Counted from the first letter of the stretch, positions 1 through 8,847 are shown. The stretch is DNA of 64,000 bases from Tannerellaceae bacterium (GCA_031271045.1 JAISWO010000029.1:49034-113033), one strand, 5' to 3'. Notes: generated by a model not told the origin, from the letters alone. Numbers and translations are program-made.

Positions 1-1041
1 AAACTGCGCCGCTCCCTCGATGACAAACGGGCGGAGACCGTCTCGCTCGCCTACGCCCGGACGCATCCTCCCCGGATAGACTGGGCCGGCTACCGTCCCG
101 TCCGTCCGTCCTGCCAGGAGGGCGTACAGCTCATTCACCTCCCGGTAGAAACACTCCGGCCGTATATCAATTGGAAATTCTTCTTCCTCGCCTGGAAACT
201 GAGCGGACACTATGCCGGCATCGCCGCAACGGATGCTTGCATCGCCTGCCGCACATCCTGGCTGGCCGGCTTCCCCGCCGAAGAACGCGCCAAGGCGGAA
301 GAAGCCTTGAAGCTTTATACTGATGCGACCCGCTTGCTCGACCGTCTCGCCGCAACCAACATCCGTTGCTGCCAAGCTCTGTACGGCTTCTTCCCTGCGT
401 ATAGCGAAGGCGACACGATCGTGCTGCCGGATGGCAACCGCCCCGCCTTCCCCATGCTGCGACAGCAGACACGCAGGGAAGACGAGGCGTACAAATCCCT
501 GGCTGATTATATCCTCCCTCTGTCCGAAGGACGTACGGACTACATCGGCGCCTTTGCCGTAACCGCCGGAGCAGGCATCGAACCGCTTCAACAAGCCTTT
601 GAGGATGATGGCGACACTTATTCCTCCATGCTCCTGCAAAGCCTGACCGACCGCTTAGCCGAAGCCTCCGCCGAATATCTCCACGAGAAGGTACGCCGCG
701 AGTATTGGGGCTATGCGCCGGACGAATCATTCAGCGTAGGCGAACTTTTCCAGGTAAAATATAAAGGTATACGTCCCGCCATAGGCTATCCCTCCCTACC
801 CGACCAGTTGCTGAATGTAAGCTTAGACGCGCTGCTGGACTTCTCGCGGATCGGCATACGTTTGACCGAGAATGGCGCCATGCATCCGACCGCTTCGGTC
901 AGTGGCCTGTATATCGCCCATCCCGAATCCTCCTACTTTATGATCGGCGCTATCGACGACGAACAATTCTTCGACTACGCCCGCAGGCGAAACCTCAGCG
1001 AAACCGACGCCCGGCGAGTACTTAGTAAAAACCTACAATAA
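1..1041 (+). CDS. metH: Cobalamin-dependent methionine synthase, C-terminal part (5' end outside window)
   Basis: The open frame runs in from the left edge, so only the last 346 residues are visible. They match the reactivation domain of B12-dependent methionine synthase, which binds AdoMet and reductively remethylates inactive cob(II)alamin. The segment GIRPAIGYPSLPDQ (about residue 250) is the counterpart of the family RxxxGYPxxPDH AdoMet-binding loop, and NWKFFFLAWKLSG near residue 55 and the ending PESSYFMIGAIDDEQFFDYA fit the same domain. An internal ATG at 307 would cut the domain, so the frame is read from base 1. The next gene starts 11 bp downstream and may be cotranscribed. The upstream catalytic and cobalamin-binding domains cannot be seen. 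Confidence 0.9.
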   Translation, partial: KLRRSLDDKRAETVSLAYARTHPPRIDWAGYRPVRPSCQEGVQLIHLPVETLRPYINWKFFFLAWKLSGHYAGIAATDACIACRTSWLAGFPAEERAKAEEALKLYTDATRLLDRLAATNIRCCQALYGFFPAYSEGDTIVLPDGNRPAFPMLRQQTRREDEAYKSLADYILPLSEGRTDYIGAFAVTAGAGIEPLQQAFEDDGDTYSSMLLQSLTDRLAEASAEYLHEKVRREYWGYAPDESFSVGELFQVKYKGIRPAIGYPSLPDQLLNVSLDALLDFSRIGIRLTENGAMHPTASVSGLYIAHPESSYFMIGAIDDEQFFDYARRRNLSETDARRVLSKNLQ

Positions 1042-1052
1042 TAACTCAATAG

Positions 1053-1685
1053 ATGATCGACTTTATAACTGTTTGCGACTATACCGGCACCTTTGCCTTC
1101 GCCATCAGCGGTATCCGCCTGGCATCCGCCAAGCAATTCGACTGGTTCGGCGCTTATGTGGTAGGCATCGTCACAGCCGTCGGCGGAGGAACCGTCCGCG
1201 ACATTCTGCTCAATGCAACTCCGTTCTGGATGGAGCAGCCTTCGTACCTGATCGTCTCGGGGCTGGCCCTCTTGTTTGTGATCGCTTTCAGGAAATACGT
1301 CATACGGCTGAACAATACGTTTTTTATCTTTGACGCCATCGGTCTGGGACTGTTTGTCATCGTAGGCGTTGTCAAAACGTTGGACTACGGCTTCCCCATG
1401 TGGGTGGCCATCGTGATGGGAACCATTACCGGCTCGTTCGGCGGTATGATGCGCGATATTCTGATCAACGAAGAGCCTTTGATTTTCCGCAAAGATATCT
1501 ACGCCCTGGCGTGCGTATTCGGCGGAGTGGCTTATTACGGCTGCACTTTGCTGGCCATACCTTCGTCGCTGGCGCAATTTATCTCCGCCATCAGCGTATT
1601 CATCATCCGTATCCTGGCCGTTAAGTACCACATCAGCGTTCCGGTGCTGAAAGGCGAAGAAGATCCGCTGAACAGGAAGAAATAA
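1053..1685 (+). CDS. Trimeric intracellular cation (TRIC/UPF0126) channel family membrane protein
   Basis: A 210-residue, very hydrophobic protein of the bacterial TRIC (formerly UPF0126, YadS-like) family, about seven membrane helices arranged as two related halves. Both halves carry the signature glycine motif: GGGTVRDILLNATPF around residue 45 and GGMMRDILINEEPL around residue 130. Members characterised elsewhere are homotrimeric monovalent-cation channels; the physiological role in bacteria is unclear. The start lies 11 bp after metH, so cotranscription is possible but no functional link is implied. Length is normal for the family. Confidence 0.88.
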   Translation: MIDFITVCDYTGTFAFAISGIRLASAKQFDWFGAYVVGIVTAVGGGTVRDILLNATPFWMEQPSYLIVSGLALLFVIAFRKYVIRLNNTFFIFDAIGLGLFVIVGVVKTLDYGFPMWVAIVMGTITGSFGGMMRDILINEEPLIFRKDIYALACVFGGVAYYGCTLLAIPSSLAQFISAISVFIIRILAVKYHISVPVLKGEEDPLNRKK

Positions 1686-1716
1686 AATATATCTATATCA
1701 TTATACATATATTCTG

Positions 1717-1749
1717 TTTGACGGATATCGTATATTCTTTTTACCTTTG
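1717..1749 (+). promoter_or_regulatory. Bacteroidota promoter of dps
   Basis: TTTG at 1717-1720, 21 bp, then TACCTTTG at 1742-1749. This is a near-perfect match to the Bacteroides TTTG / TAnnTTTG promoter. It implies a leader of about 45 nt before the dps ATG at 1800. Confidence 0.8.
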
Positions 1750-1799
1750 CATCGGATAAAAAAAGAAAAGAATAAGAAAACACTAAAAAATAAAGCAAT

Positions 1800-2288
1800 A
1801 TGAAAACATTAGATTATCTCCATTTGGATGCTTCCAAAGCAAGTAAAGTGATTGCAGCTCTGCAACAGTTATTGTCCAACTACCAGTTGTTCTACACCAA
1901 CCTGCGCGGGTTTCACTGGAACATCAAAGGACACGGCTTTTTCGTACTTCACAGCAAATTTGAAGAACTGTATGACGATGCGGCCGAGAAGGTAGATGAA
2001 ATAGCCGAACGTATCCTTATGCTGGGAGGAGAACCGGTCAGCGCTTTCAGCGAATACCTGAAGACTTCCCGGATCAAAGAAATCACCGGCGTCTCGTGCG
2101 GCGACGAAGCGCTGAAGAATGTCCTCGACACTTACGGCCTGCTGATCGAAGAAGAACGCGCCCTGCTGTCGCTTGCCTCCGACGCCAAAGACGAAGCAAC
2201 CGTTGCCCTGATGAGCGACTATCTTAAAGGACAGGAAAAAACCGTCTGGATGTTGGTTGCATTCTCGTCGGGCGATTGCAAGAAATAA
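1800..2288 (+). CDS. dps: Dps family ferritin-like DNA-protection protein
   Basis: A 162-residue Dps/bacterioferritin-like four-helix protein. The Dps ferroxidase signature is clear around residues 38-75: NLRGFHWNIKGHGFF followed by HSKFEELYDD and VDEIAERILMLGG, providing the intersubunit His, Asp and Glu iron ligands. Such proteins form 12-mers that oxidise Fe(II) with peroxide and protect DNA during oxidative stress or starvation. It has its own strong promoter and a rho-independent terminator (2337-2376), so it is a single-gene unit. Bacteroidota dps genes are commonly peroxide-induced through OxyR; no operator was identified here. Confidence 0.93.
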   Translation: MKTLDYLHLDASKASKVIAALQQLLSNYQLFYTNLRGFHWNIKGHGFFVLHSKFEELYDDAAEKVDEIAERILMLGGEPVSAFSEYLKTSRIKEITGVSCGDEALKNVLDTYGLLIEEERALLSLASDAKDEATVALMSDYLKGQEKTVWMLVAFSSGDCKK

Positions 2289-2336
2289 CGACCATACAAA
2301 CTAAAGACTTTCTTCATAATTTATTTTAATACATGG

Positions 2337-2376
2337 GGGGGCGTTACGGAATTTCCGTGCGCCCCTTCTGTTTTTA
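2337..2376 (+). terminator. Rho-independent terminator of dps
   Basis: GGGGCG pairs with CGCCCC and, inside it, ACGGA with TCCGT, separated by a T/T mismatch region. The hairpin is followed by TTCTGTTTTT, about 45 bp after the dps stop. Confidence 0.8.
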
Positions 2377-2387
2377 CGTAAAATGAC

Positions 2388-2395
2388 TACATTTG
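2388..2395 (+). promoter_or_regulatory. -7 box (TACATTTG) of the amino-acid permease
   Basis: TACATTTG matches TAnnTTTG. It overlaps a possible ATG-less upstream start at 2393, which argues that translation begins at the downstream ATG at 2420. Confidence 0.6.
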
Positions 2396-2419
2396 CCCAG
2401 AATCGCAAATATCAACTCT

Positions 2420-3859
2420 ATGTTAGACAAACTATTCAAGAAAAAAGACATTGCAGCTATCCTGCGGGAAGCCTCCCAATCGAACGGAGGACTGAAGCGT
2501 AACCTGACCGCTACGAACTTAGTGACGCTCGGAATCGGAGCCATCGTGGGAGCGGGCATCTTTGTCATCACCGGGCAGGCGGCCGCCGAATATGCAGGGC
2601 CGGCGCTGACTATCTCGTTCATAATCTCGGCCGTCGCCTGCGTACTGGCCGGGCTGTGTTATTCCGAATTTGCCGCCATGATCCCTGTGTCGGGCAGCGT
2701 ATATTCGTATTCTTATGCCACGATGGGCGAATTGCTGGCCTGGTTTATAGGCTGGACGCTTGTGCTGGAATATCTCTTTGCCTGTTCTTCCGTTGCGGTG
2801 GGATGGTCGGGTTATATGCTGAGCCTGTTTGATAGCTGGGGAATCAGCTTGCCACCGCAGATCGCGCAGTCGACGTTCTATTACGACAACGGCGTCTGGG
2901 GATGGACGGGGAGTTTGTTGAATCTTCCGGCTGTCTTTATCGTGGCCGTCGTCTGGGCGTTGCTCATGGGCGGCATCAAACAGTCGGCTGCGATCAATAA
3001 CGTGATCGTTATTATCAAGATTTCGGTCATCCTGCTCTTCATCGGCTTCGGCCTTTCGCACATCGACACGAGCAATTATACACCCTATATACCGGCGAAT
3101 ACCGGCGAGGCGGGACATTTCGGATGGAGTGGTATCCTGCGTGGCGCCGGCATTGTCTTCTTTGCCTTCCTCGGTTTCGATGCGCTATCGACGGCCGCCC
3201 AGGAAACGCGCAATCCGCAACGCGACATGCCTCGTGGCATACTGATTTCGCTCTTAGTCTGCGCCGTCCTCTATATGTTGGTAACGACCGTACTCACCGG
3301 CATCGTCCGTTACGACGAACTAAGCGTGCCGGCACCCATCGCCCTGGCCATCGACCGGGCAGAGGGGCTGACCTGGCTCAGTCCGCTGATCAAACTCGGC
3401 GCTATCGCCGGCCTTAGCTCCGTCATCCTGGTAATGAGCCTGGGGCAGTCGCGCATTTACTATGCCATTGCCAAAGATGGCCTGCTGCCCCCCGTGCTCG
3501 CACGTGTGAATCCCCGCACGGGGATTCCACAGAACGCCACGATCCTGGCCAGTTGCGCGACGGGGATCATTGCCGGGCTTTTCCCCTTGCAGGTGCTGAA
3601 CGAGTTGGTGAGCATCGGCACGCTGCTGGCGTTCACGATCGTCTGCGTTTCGGTCGTCATCCTGCGCCGGACGCGGCCGGAATTGAATCGTCCGTTCAAG
3701 ACGCCCTTCTCGCCCTACCTGCCTTTGCTGGGCGCGGCCATCTGCGTGATCCAGATGATCTTCCTTCCCGGTGCAGCCTGGGTTCGTTTGATTGGCTGGA
3801 CGATCATCGGATTGGTTATCTACTTCCTTTATGGCATCAAGCACAGCCACCTGAGGTGA
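2420..3859 (+). CDS. APC-superfamily (cationic-type) amino acid permease
   Basis: A 479-residue transporter of the amino acid-polyamine-organocation superfamily, close in style to the cationic amino acid transporter/YfnA group. After a short cytoplasmic N-terminus comes the diagnostic first helix LGIGAIVGAGIFVITGQAA, followed by about 12 membrane segments, with the helix 6 motif FFAFLGFDALSTAAQE and the loop ETRNPQRDMPRGI near residue 270, typical of the group. The ATG at 2420 is preferred over the frame opening at 2393, because the -7 box ends at 2395. Substrate specificity cannot be read from sequence. It is monocistronic, followed by a long repeat-rich gap. Confidence 0.88.
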   Translation: MLDKLFKKKDIAAILREASQSNGGLKRNLTATNLVTLGIGAIVGAGIFVITGQAAAEYAGPALTISFIISAVACVLAGLCYSEFAAMIPVSGSVYSYSYATMGELLAWFIGWTLVLEYLFACSSVAVGWSGYMLSLFDSWGISLPPQIAQSTFYYDNGVWGWTGSLLNLPAVFIVAVVWALLMGGIKQSAAINNVIVIIKISVILLFIGFGLSHIDTSNYTPYIPANTGEAGHFGWSGILRGAGIVFFAFLGFDALSTAAQETRNPQRDMPRGILISLLVCAVLYMLVTTVLTGIVRYDELSVPAPIALAIDRAEGLTWLSPLIKLGAIAGLSSVILVMSLGQSRIYYAIAKDGLLPPVLARVNPRTGIPQNATILASCATGIIAGLFPLQVLNELVSIGTLLAFTIVCVSVVILRRTRPELNRPFKTPFSPYLPLLGAAICVIQMIFLPGAAWVRLIGWTIIGLVIYFLYGIKHSHLR

Positions 3860-4440
3860 GGCGACCGGTACCTGGTCGTGGCAAGCGGGGGAATTTCTCC
3901 GGACTTCCGTCATCTTACCGGCGGCGTTTATGTCCCGGCTTTGGACGACGGAGGTTGCGCTCCGGACAAGTATAGAATCATTCTGAGACAAGAATATAGT
4001 CGTTCATTTGAAGGCGTCGCACAATGTGTGACGCCTTCGTTTTGCTCCGGATGTTGGCGTCTGCAAGGAGGGACACCAACGTTTTTACTATTTTCTGCCA
4101 GCACACCATGTGTGACACCAACGTTTGGCTCCGGACCTTGGCGTCTGCAAGGGGCGAAAGCAACGTTTTTATTATTTTTTGACGTCGCGCAATGCGTGAA
4201 ACTAACGTTTTGCTCCGGATCTTGACGTCTGCAAGGGGAGAAAGCATTGTTTCTTTCGCTTTTTACCTGTCACGCAATGCGTGAAACCGAAAAATCAGGG
4301 CAAACGTTGGTGGCACGCATTGTGGCTGGCAGAAAATAGTAAAAACGTTGGCGGCACACATTACGGGACGGTAAAAACCGGGGGCAAACGTTAGCGTCCC
4401 GCACTGTTGGATATCTTTAAAAAATATAAAAGAAGACGCT
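3860..4440. repeat. Intergenic tandem repeat (~84 bp period) with inverted partner copies
   Basis: This gap between the permease and the next gene contains no convincing gene. Three units of about 84 bp begin near 4024, 4108 and 4192, with a diverged fourth near 4277, each carrying atgyGTGA, then aACGTTTtGCTCCGGA and a GGCGTCTGCAAGG segment. From about 4280 to 4420 the same motifs recur in opposite orientation. The 26 bp at 4076-4101 are the exact reverse complement of 4326-4351, so a transcript could fold into a long stem. The 84-bp period is a multiple of three, which explains the spurious open frames in both directions. Confidence 0.8.
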
Positions 4441-4444
4441 GTGG

Positions 4445-4476
4445 TTTGTTTTTATTTAATTATAGCGGTACATTTG
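4445..4476 (+). promoter_or_regulatory. Promoter of the DUF6261-like gene
   Basis: TTTG at 4445-4448, 20 bp, TACATTTG at 4469-4476: an excellent Bacteroidota promoter match, 37 bp before the ATG at 4514. Confidence 0.78.
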
Positions 4477-4513
4477 TAGAGAATTTTTCAACCCAAACAA
4501 AAAATAAACTGAT

Positions 4514-5674
4514 ATGAAGAAGGTACGCAAATTTATCCGACTCGTTCGACGCCTCCGCAATGGCGATCACTACGAATTCTACAGAGAAATTATCAAGCTC
4601 TTAGTGAGATTTGAAGGCAAACTGGGAGACTTGCTCAAGCTAATGCTCGTCCTCAAAACGGTCTTCCAAAAAGAAGACGAGATCTTCAAACGCAACGCCC
4701 GCGCCGAAGAAACGCCCGGGATCGGCGATACTGACCAGCAACGGATGACGGTCTTCCGGCGCATCAAACTGCACGTCGACGCAGCACACTACAATAAAAA
4801 TCCCGCCGAAGTGGCCGCCGCCGAAGCGCTCGACTATGTGATCAACAACTACAAAAGCATCCCCTCGACGTCCTTGACACAGGCCAGCGCGCTGATCGTC
4901 AATCTGATTCAAGACCTCCGTTTGCCTAAGTACGCCACCCACATCGCCACCCTCGACCTTACGGAAGCCGTCGACGACCTCGAAGCCGCCAACAACGCCT
5001 TGGAAGAAATCCTCTCCGAACGCGAACACAGTCAGGGCAGCGCCCAACGCATCGGCAATATGAAGACCGCCCGCCCGAATACCGACGTAGCCGGCGGTAA
5101 CCTTGCCGATGGCCTCAATATTTTCTACCTTCTGGCCAAGCTCAACGGTCGGACCGCCTACATGGAAGCCTTAGGCGAAATCATCGACGGCATGAACGAC
5201 ATCATTATCTATTATGAAAAGAAATACGCTCATATCGGCGGCGGCGGCAGCTCCAAACCCGACGATGAAGATGATGATGACGAAGATGACGACGGCGACC
5301 TTACGCCTTCCTTCTCCATCGCCGCCCAGGCCGTGACGGATGGTTCGACGATGTACGTCACCTTGACGAATCCCGACTCCGCAGCCGACCTCTTCGCCGA
5401 AGCCGTCGGCGCCACCCTCGTCCTCCTGCTCGACCCCGAAGCCGGCGTCACAGCCTTCGACCTCTTTCCCATCACCGGCCTTGAAGTCCTGCAAGAAGGC
5501 GACACAGAGAAACCCGTCGGCCTGAAAGTCGGCCCGCAAGCCAACAGCACATTCGACGTCCCCACCTACAACGCCGGCCCCTGCACCGCCTGGGTCGAGA
5601 AGGACGACGTCGTCCTCGCCAACCTTACCGGCGCCTTCTACCCCGGAAGCATCACCGAAGGCAGGAAGCAATAA
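4514..5674 (+). CDS. DUF6261-like protein with acidic linker and C-terminal beta-rich domain
   Basis: A 386-residue protein without signal peptide or membrane segment. Residues 1-235 are mostly helical and resemble the DUF6261 proteins common in Bacteroidales (function unknown). A flexible junction GGGGSS, then a run of Asp/Glu (about residues 245-262), leads into a roughly 120-residue C-terminal domain that looks beta-rich and recalls small Ig-like/DUF4469-type modules. It has its own promoter and terminator. A highly acidic linker beside a repeat-rich gap is the only unusual context. Family assignment is from memory of similar proteins and is moderate; the coding call is strong. Confidence 0.8.
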   Translation: MKKVRKFIRLVRRLRNGDHYEFYREIIKLLVRFEGKLGDLLKLMLVLKTVFQKEDEIFKRNARAEETPGIGDTDQQRMTVFRRIKLHVDAAHYNKNPAEVAAAEALDYVINNYKSIPSTSLTQASALIVNLIQDLRLPKYATHIATLDLTEAVDDLEAANNALEEILSEREHSQGSAQRIGNMKTARPNTDVAGGNLADGLNIFYLLAKLNGRTAYMEALGEIIDGMNDIIIYYEKKYAHIGGGGSSKPDDEDDDDEDDDGDLTPSFSIAAQAVTDGSTMYVTLTNPDSAADLFAEAVGATLVLLLDPEAGVTAFDLFPITGLEVLQEGDTEKPVGLKVGPQANSTFDVPTYNAGPCTAWVEKDDVVLANLTGAFYPGSITEGRKQ

Positions 5675-5700
5675 CAAAGACCTCCTTCCGGAACAACAAC

Positions 5701-5740
5701 CGCCCGGAGAAGTAACCCATACTTCTCCGGGCTTTTCCTT
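5701..5740 (+). terminator. Rho-independent terminator
   Basis: CCCGGAGAAGT pairs perfectly with ACTTCTCCGGG around a short loop, followed by CTTTTCCTTT, closing the DUF6261-like transcription unit. Confidence 0.88.
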
Positions 5741-5806
5741 TATATATACCCAATCGCACATACCATACTCCGACAGGAAGATTCCTCTCCTTCCGGAAAC
5801 TTTTCC

Positions 5807-5814
5807 TATCTTTG
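5807..5814 (+). promoter_or_regulatory. -7 box (TATCTTTG) of nusB
   Basis: TATCTTTG matches TAnnTTTG and lies 39 bp before the nusB ATG at 5854. No good -33 element is visible. Confidence 0.6.
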
Positions 5815-5853
5815 CAGCCATTAAAACAAAATATAAAGAAGTTCTTTTATACA

Positions 5854-6780
5854 ATGATAAATAGAATACTGATACGTATCAAGATCCTTCAGATCGTCTA
5901 CGCTTATTACCAGAACGGAAACAACGATCTGAAAGCAGCAGAAAACGAACTGCTCTTCAGTTTGCGCAAAGCCTACGACCTGTACCATTACCTCCTGCTT
6001 CTCATCATTGACCTTACAAACCTTCACGAACGGCAATTAGACAGCCGCAAACATAAATACATGCCCACCGACGAAGATCTTCATCCCAACATGCGACTCG
6101 TAAATAACCGCTTTGCACAGCAATTGAGCCGAAACGAAGACTTACAACGCTACATAAGCGAATACAAAATATCATGGATCAACGATCCCGACTTCCTCCG
6201 AAGCACCCTGGATATAATCCTCTCCTCCGACCTCTATACCCAATACATAGAAAATCCCGACGATTCGTACGAAACAGACAAAACATTCTGGCGCGAAGCT
6301 TTCAAGAAATGCATCCAAAGGAACGATTACGTCGCCGACTACCTGGAAGACAAAAGCATCTTCTGGAACGATGATATGGAAACCATCGGAGCCTTCATAC
6401 TGAAAACCATCAAACGCTTCAGGGAAGAAGAAGGCAGCAAGCACATGCTCCTGCCTATGTTCAAAGACGAAGAAGACCGCCTGTTCGCCGTCAAGCTGTT
6501 TCGCGAAACCCTCTTGCACGGCGTAGATATCCGCCAACGCCTGAGCCATCACATCAAAAACTGGGATGTCGAACGCATTTCCAACATTGATATGATCATC
6601 ATGCAGATCGCCCTGACCGAGATACTAACCTTCCCCTCCATCCCGGTAAGCGTCAGCCTGAACGAATATATCGACACCGCCAAATACTACGGCACCCCCA
6701 AAAGCGGCGTATTCATCAACGGCATATTAGATGCCGCCGTAGAAGAACTGAAAAAAGAGAAGGTGTTATTCAAAGACTGA
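5854..6780 (+). CDS. nusB: Transcription antitermination factor NusB
   Basis: A 308-residue NusB, with the long N-terminal extension usual in Bacteroidota compared with about 140 residues in E. coli. The C-terminal third holds the RNA-binding NusB fold: DVERISNIDMIIMQIALTE, then FPSIPVSVSLNEYIDTAKYYGTPKSGVFINGILD, the family hallmark. NusB pairs with NusE (S10) on boxA RNA and promotes rRNA antitermination. The ATG at 5854 is chosen because the upstream in-frame TTG at 5812 lies in the -7 box. It heads a nusB-yajC-ybbR-coaE cluster conserved in the phylum, although yajC also has its own promoter. Confidence 0.95.
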   Translation: MINRILIRIKILQIVYAYYQNGNNDLKAAENELLFSLRKAYDLYHYLLLLIIDLTNLHERQLDSRKHKYMPTDEDLHPNMRLVNNRFAQQLSRNEDLQRYISEYKISWINDPDFLRSTLDIILSSDLYTQYIENPDDSYETDKTFWREAFKKCIQRNDYVADYLEDKSIFWNDDMETIGAFILKTIKRFREEEGSKHMLLPMFKDEEDRLFAVKLFRETLLHGVDIRQRLSHHIKNWDVERISNIDMIIMQIALTEILTFPSIPVSVSLNEYIDTAKYYGTPKSGVFINGILDAAVEELKKEKVLFKD

Positions 6781-6857
6781 CTCTTGAATTAGTGATGAAA
6801 AAAAGGTCTGAAAAACAAAAAAACGATTCTTTCTGAGTAATTCAGACAACTTATCAT

Positions 6858-6865
6858 TACTTTTG
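6858..6865 (+). promoter_or_regulatory. -7 box (TACTTTTG) of yajC
   Basis: TACTTTTG matches TAnnTTTG, 54 bp upstream of the yajC ATG, so yajC-ybbR-coaE can be transcribed separately from nusB. Confidence 0.6.
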
Positions 6866-6919
6866 ACCTCGCGTTACACATATTATATATACCAACAAAC
6901 AAATAAAACAAAATAAAAA

Positions 6920-7246
6920 ATGATGAACTTACTGAGTATTTTACTGGATGCCGCCCCGGCAACGACAGGCGGCAATGCGTCAGGCGGCCTGGTTAGCTTC
7001 CTGCCGATCATAGCCATCGTGGTTATATTCTATTTCTTTATGATTCGCCCGCAGCAAAAGAAACAAAAAGACATCCGCAAAGCCCGCGAAGCTATGAAAC
7101 CCGGAGATAAAGTGGTAACAGCCGGCGGAATCTTTGGGCGCGTGAAAGAAATATCGGAGCATTATATGGTGCTCGAAATAGCCGAAGGAGTCCGGATACG
7201 CATAGACAAAGGCTCTGTCTTTGCCTCGGCAGAAGACGCGAAATAA
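6920..7246 (+). CDS. yajC: Preprotein translocase accessory subunit YajC
   Basis: 108 residues with one N-terminal membrane helix (LVSFLPIIAIVVIFYFFMI) running directly into the YajC signature RPQQKKQKDIRKAREAMK, then a small soluble domain VVTAGGIFGRVKEI. YajC associates with SecDF and the SecYEG translocon in the inner membrane and is not essential in most species. ATG codons at 6920 and 6923 are adjacent; the first is used here. The following YbbR gene begins 12 bp downstream, so the two are probably one operon. Confidence 0.95.
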   Translation: MMNLLSILLDAAPATTGGNASGGLVSFLPIIAIVVIFYFFMIRPQQKKQKDIRKAREAMKPGDKVVTAGGIFGRVKEISEHYMVLEIAEGVRIRIDKGSVFASAEDAK

Positions 7247-7258
7247 CCCCCCTTCGCC

Positions 7259-8266
7259 ATGATACGACTTGATAGCCTGTCGCACATATTCAAGTCTGTC
7301 CACAGGGAGACTAAAACTTTCTTTCCCCACTTTCGGTGGAAAGAAGTTTTAATCTTTCTGTTTTTTTTCTGCCTCTCCTTCGTCTTCTGGGCACTGCAAA
7401 GTATGCAGCAAGAGTACGAGATACAATTACAAATCCCCGTCCATTACAAAGAAATGCCCCCCGATATGGCCTTCGTACATACCCCGCCCTCCAGGATAAA
7501 CGTCCGCATCCGCGACAAAGGCAGCATATTGCTCAACTATACGCTGGGACAGTCGGGCGCCTCCCTCGACGTCGGTATGCAAGAGACGCATTTTCTGTCC
7601 GATAGCGCCCTCCGGCTGTCGGAAAACGACCTCGAAGGAATGATCGCCAAGCAACTGATCCCCACAACTCACCTGCTTGGCTTCGAACCTCGGCAGATCA
7701 TCGCACCTTACAGCAAACTGAGAAAAAAGAAACTCCCGGTCTACTTCGATGGCAACATACGTACAGAGCCCGGTTTTCAGGTATCCGGCGACATCATCGT
7801 CTCCCCATCCACGACCGAAGCGTACGCTCCGGACCTTGTCCTGGCAACCATCACATCAATACCAACCGTTTATACGGAAATAAAAAAGGGAAACAAAACA
7901 ATTACCCGTAAATTAAAACTCCGCAAAACCGACGGAGTGACGTTCGACCCTGATGTCGTGTCGGTGACGATACCTATCGAGGAATATACACAAAAGACAC
8001 TCGAAATACCCATCTTGTGCAAACAGATCCCGGCAGGCTATGCCATCCGTATGTTCCCGTCAGTAGTGAGAGTGACCTGCAATGTTCCCCTTTCACTTTT
8101 TAAAGATTTGTCGGAAAAAGATTTTGCCGTCGAAACACTCGTCGCCAACCCGGAAGACAACGCATCGGGTATGATCCCCTTGCGCTTAACCCGCAAACCG
8201 GACTGGATGGACCGCGTCTCCCTTTCGCAAGATTCCATAGAATTTATCCTGGAACAAAATAAATGA
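7259..8266 (+). CDS. YbbR/CdaR-like domain membrane protein
   Basis: 335 residues: a cytoplasmic N-terminus, one membrane helix at about 27-47 (VLIFLFFFCLSFVFWAL), then an extracytoplasmic region of repeated beta-strand YbbR-like units, for example IPVHYKEMPPDMAF, LPVYFDGNIRTEPGF and IPILCKQIPAGYAI. In Firmicutes, YbbR proteins (CdaR) regulate the diadenylate cyclase CdaA; in Bacteroidota the gene is simply conserved between yajC and coaE, and the role is inferred, not shown. It overlaps coaE by 4 bp (ATGA), indicating translational coupling. Confidence 0.85.
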   Translation: MIRLDSLSHIFKSVHRETKTFFPHFRWKEVLIFLFFFCLSFVFWALQSMQQEYEIQLQIPVHYKEMPPDMAFVHTPPSRINVRIRDKGSILLNYTLGQSGASLDVGMQETHFLSDSALRLSENDLEGMIAKQLIPTTHLLGFEPRQIIAPYSKLRKKKLPVYFDGNIRTEPGFQVSGDIIVSPSTTEAYAPDLVLATITSIPTVYTEIKKGNKTITRKLKLRKTDGVTFDPDVVSVTIPIEEYTQKTLEIPILCKQIPAGYAIRMFPSVVRVTCNVPLSLFKDLSEKDFAVETLVANPEDNASGMIPLRLTRKPDWMDRVSLSQDSIEFILEQNK

Positions 8267-8847
8267 TGAAAATAGGCTTGACAGGCGGAATAGGCAGTGG
8301 AAAGTCAATTGTTTCCTCCCTGCTGGAAGTGATGGGTATACCTGTCTACGACGCAGATGCCGGAAGTAAACGCCTGACGATTACCTCTCCTTTGATACGG
8401 CAAGGACTGATCGGTTTATTTGGCGAAACCATTTACCGGGGTGACGCTATCGACCGCAAGCGCCTTGCAGCCTGTATCTTTAGCGATCCGGAAATGCTCA
8501 AGCGCGTCAATGCGATCATCCATCCCGAAGTAAGCCGTCATTTCCTTGACTGGGCAGATAGGCAGACCTCATCGTCCGGCATTTGCGCGATTGAGACGGC
8601 CATCCTTTTTGAATCGGGTTTCAACCGCCTTGTCGATCTCTCTCTCATGGTAACCGCTCCCCTGGAGAGGAGGATCGAACGCGTCATGGCCCGCGATGGA
8701 GCCACCCGCGACGAAGTCCTCCACCGGATAAAAAACCAATGGCCCGACGAGGTCAAAAAAACATATGCTTCTTACATTATATACAATGAGGAACGTCAGG
8801 CTCTGATTCCACAGCTAACGGCCTTCCTTGCCGGTCTCCGGCGATAA
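8263..8847 (+). CDS. coaE: Dephospho-CoA kinase
   Basis: 194 residues, the normal length for CoaE, which phosphorylates the 3'-OH of dephospho-CoA in the last step of coenzyme A synthesis. The P-loop GLTGGIGSGKS is at residues 4-14. The family motif VYDADAGSKRLT follows near residue 29, the HPEV element near 87, and the lid region LERRIERVMARDGATRDE near 130. The start codon overlaps the ybbR stop. The downstream gap of 35 bp separates it from a convergent gene. Confidence 0.95.
   Translation: MMKIGLTGGIGSGKSIVSSLLEVMGIPVYDADAGSKRLTITSPLIRQGLIGLFGETIYRGDAIDRKRLAACIFSDPEMLKRVNAIIHPEVSRHFLDWADRQTSSSGICAIETAILFESGFNRLVDLSLMVTAPLERRIERVMARDGATRDEVLHRIKNQWPDEVKKTYASYIIYNEERQALIPQLTAFLAGLRR

Noticed and set aside
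975-1631. 218-codon antisense frame
   Set aside because: Antisense to the TRIC-type channel gene, which has clear family motifs.
3878-4225. 115-codon open frame, plus strand
   Set aside because: It lies wholly within the 84-bp tandem repeat, whose period is divisible by three. The translation is a repeated low-complexity motif and the opposite strand is open as well.
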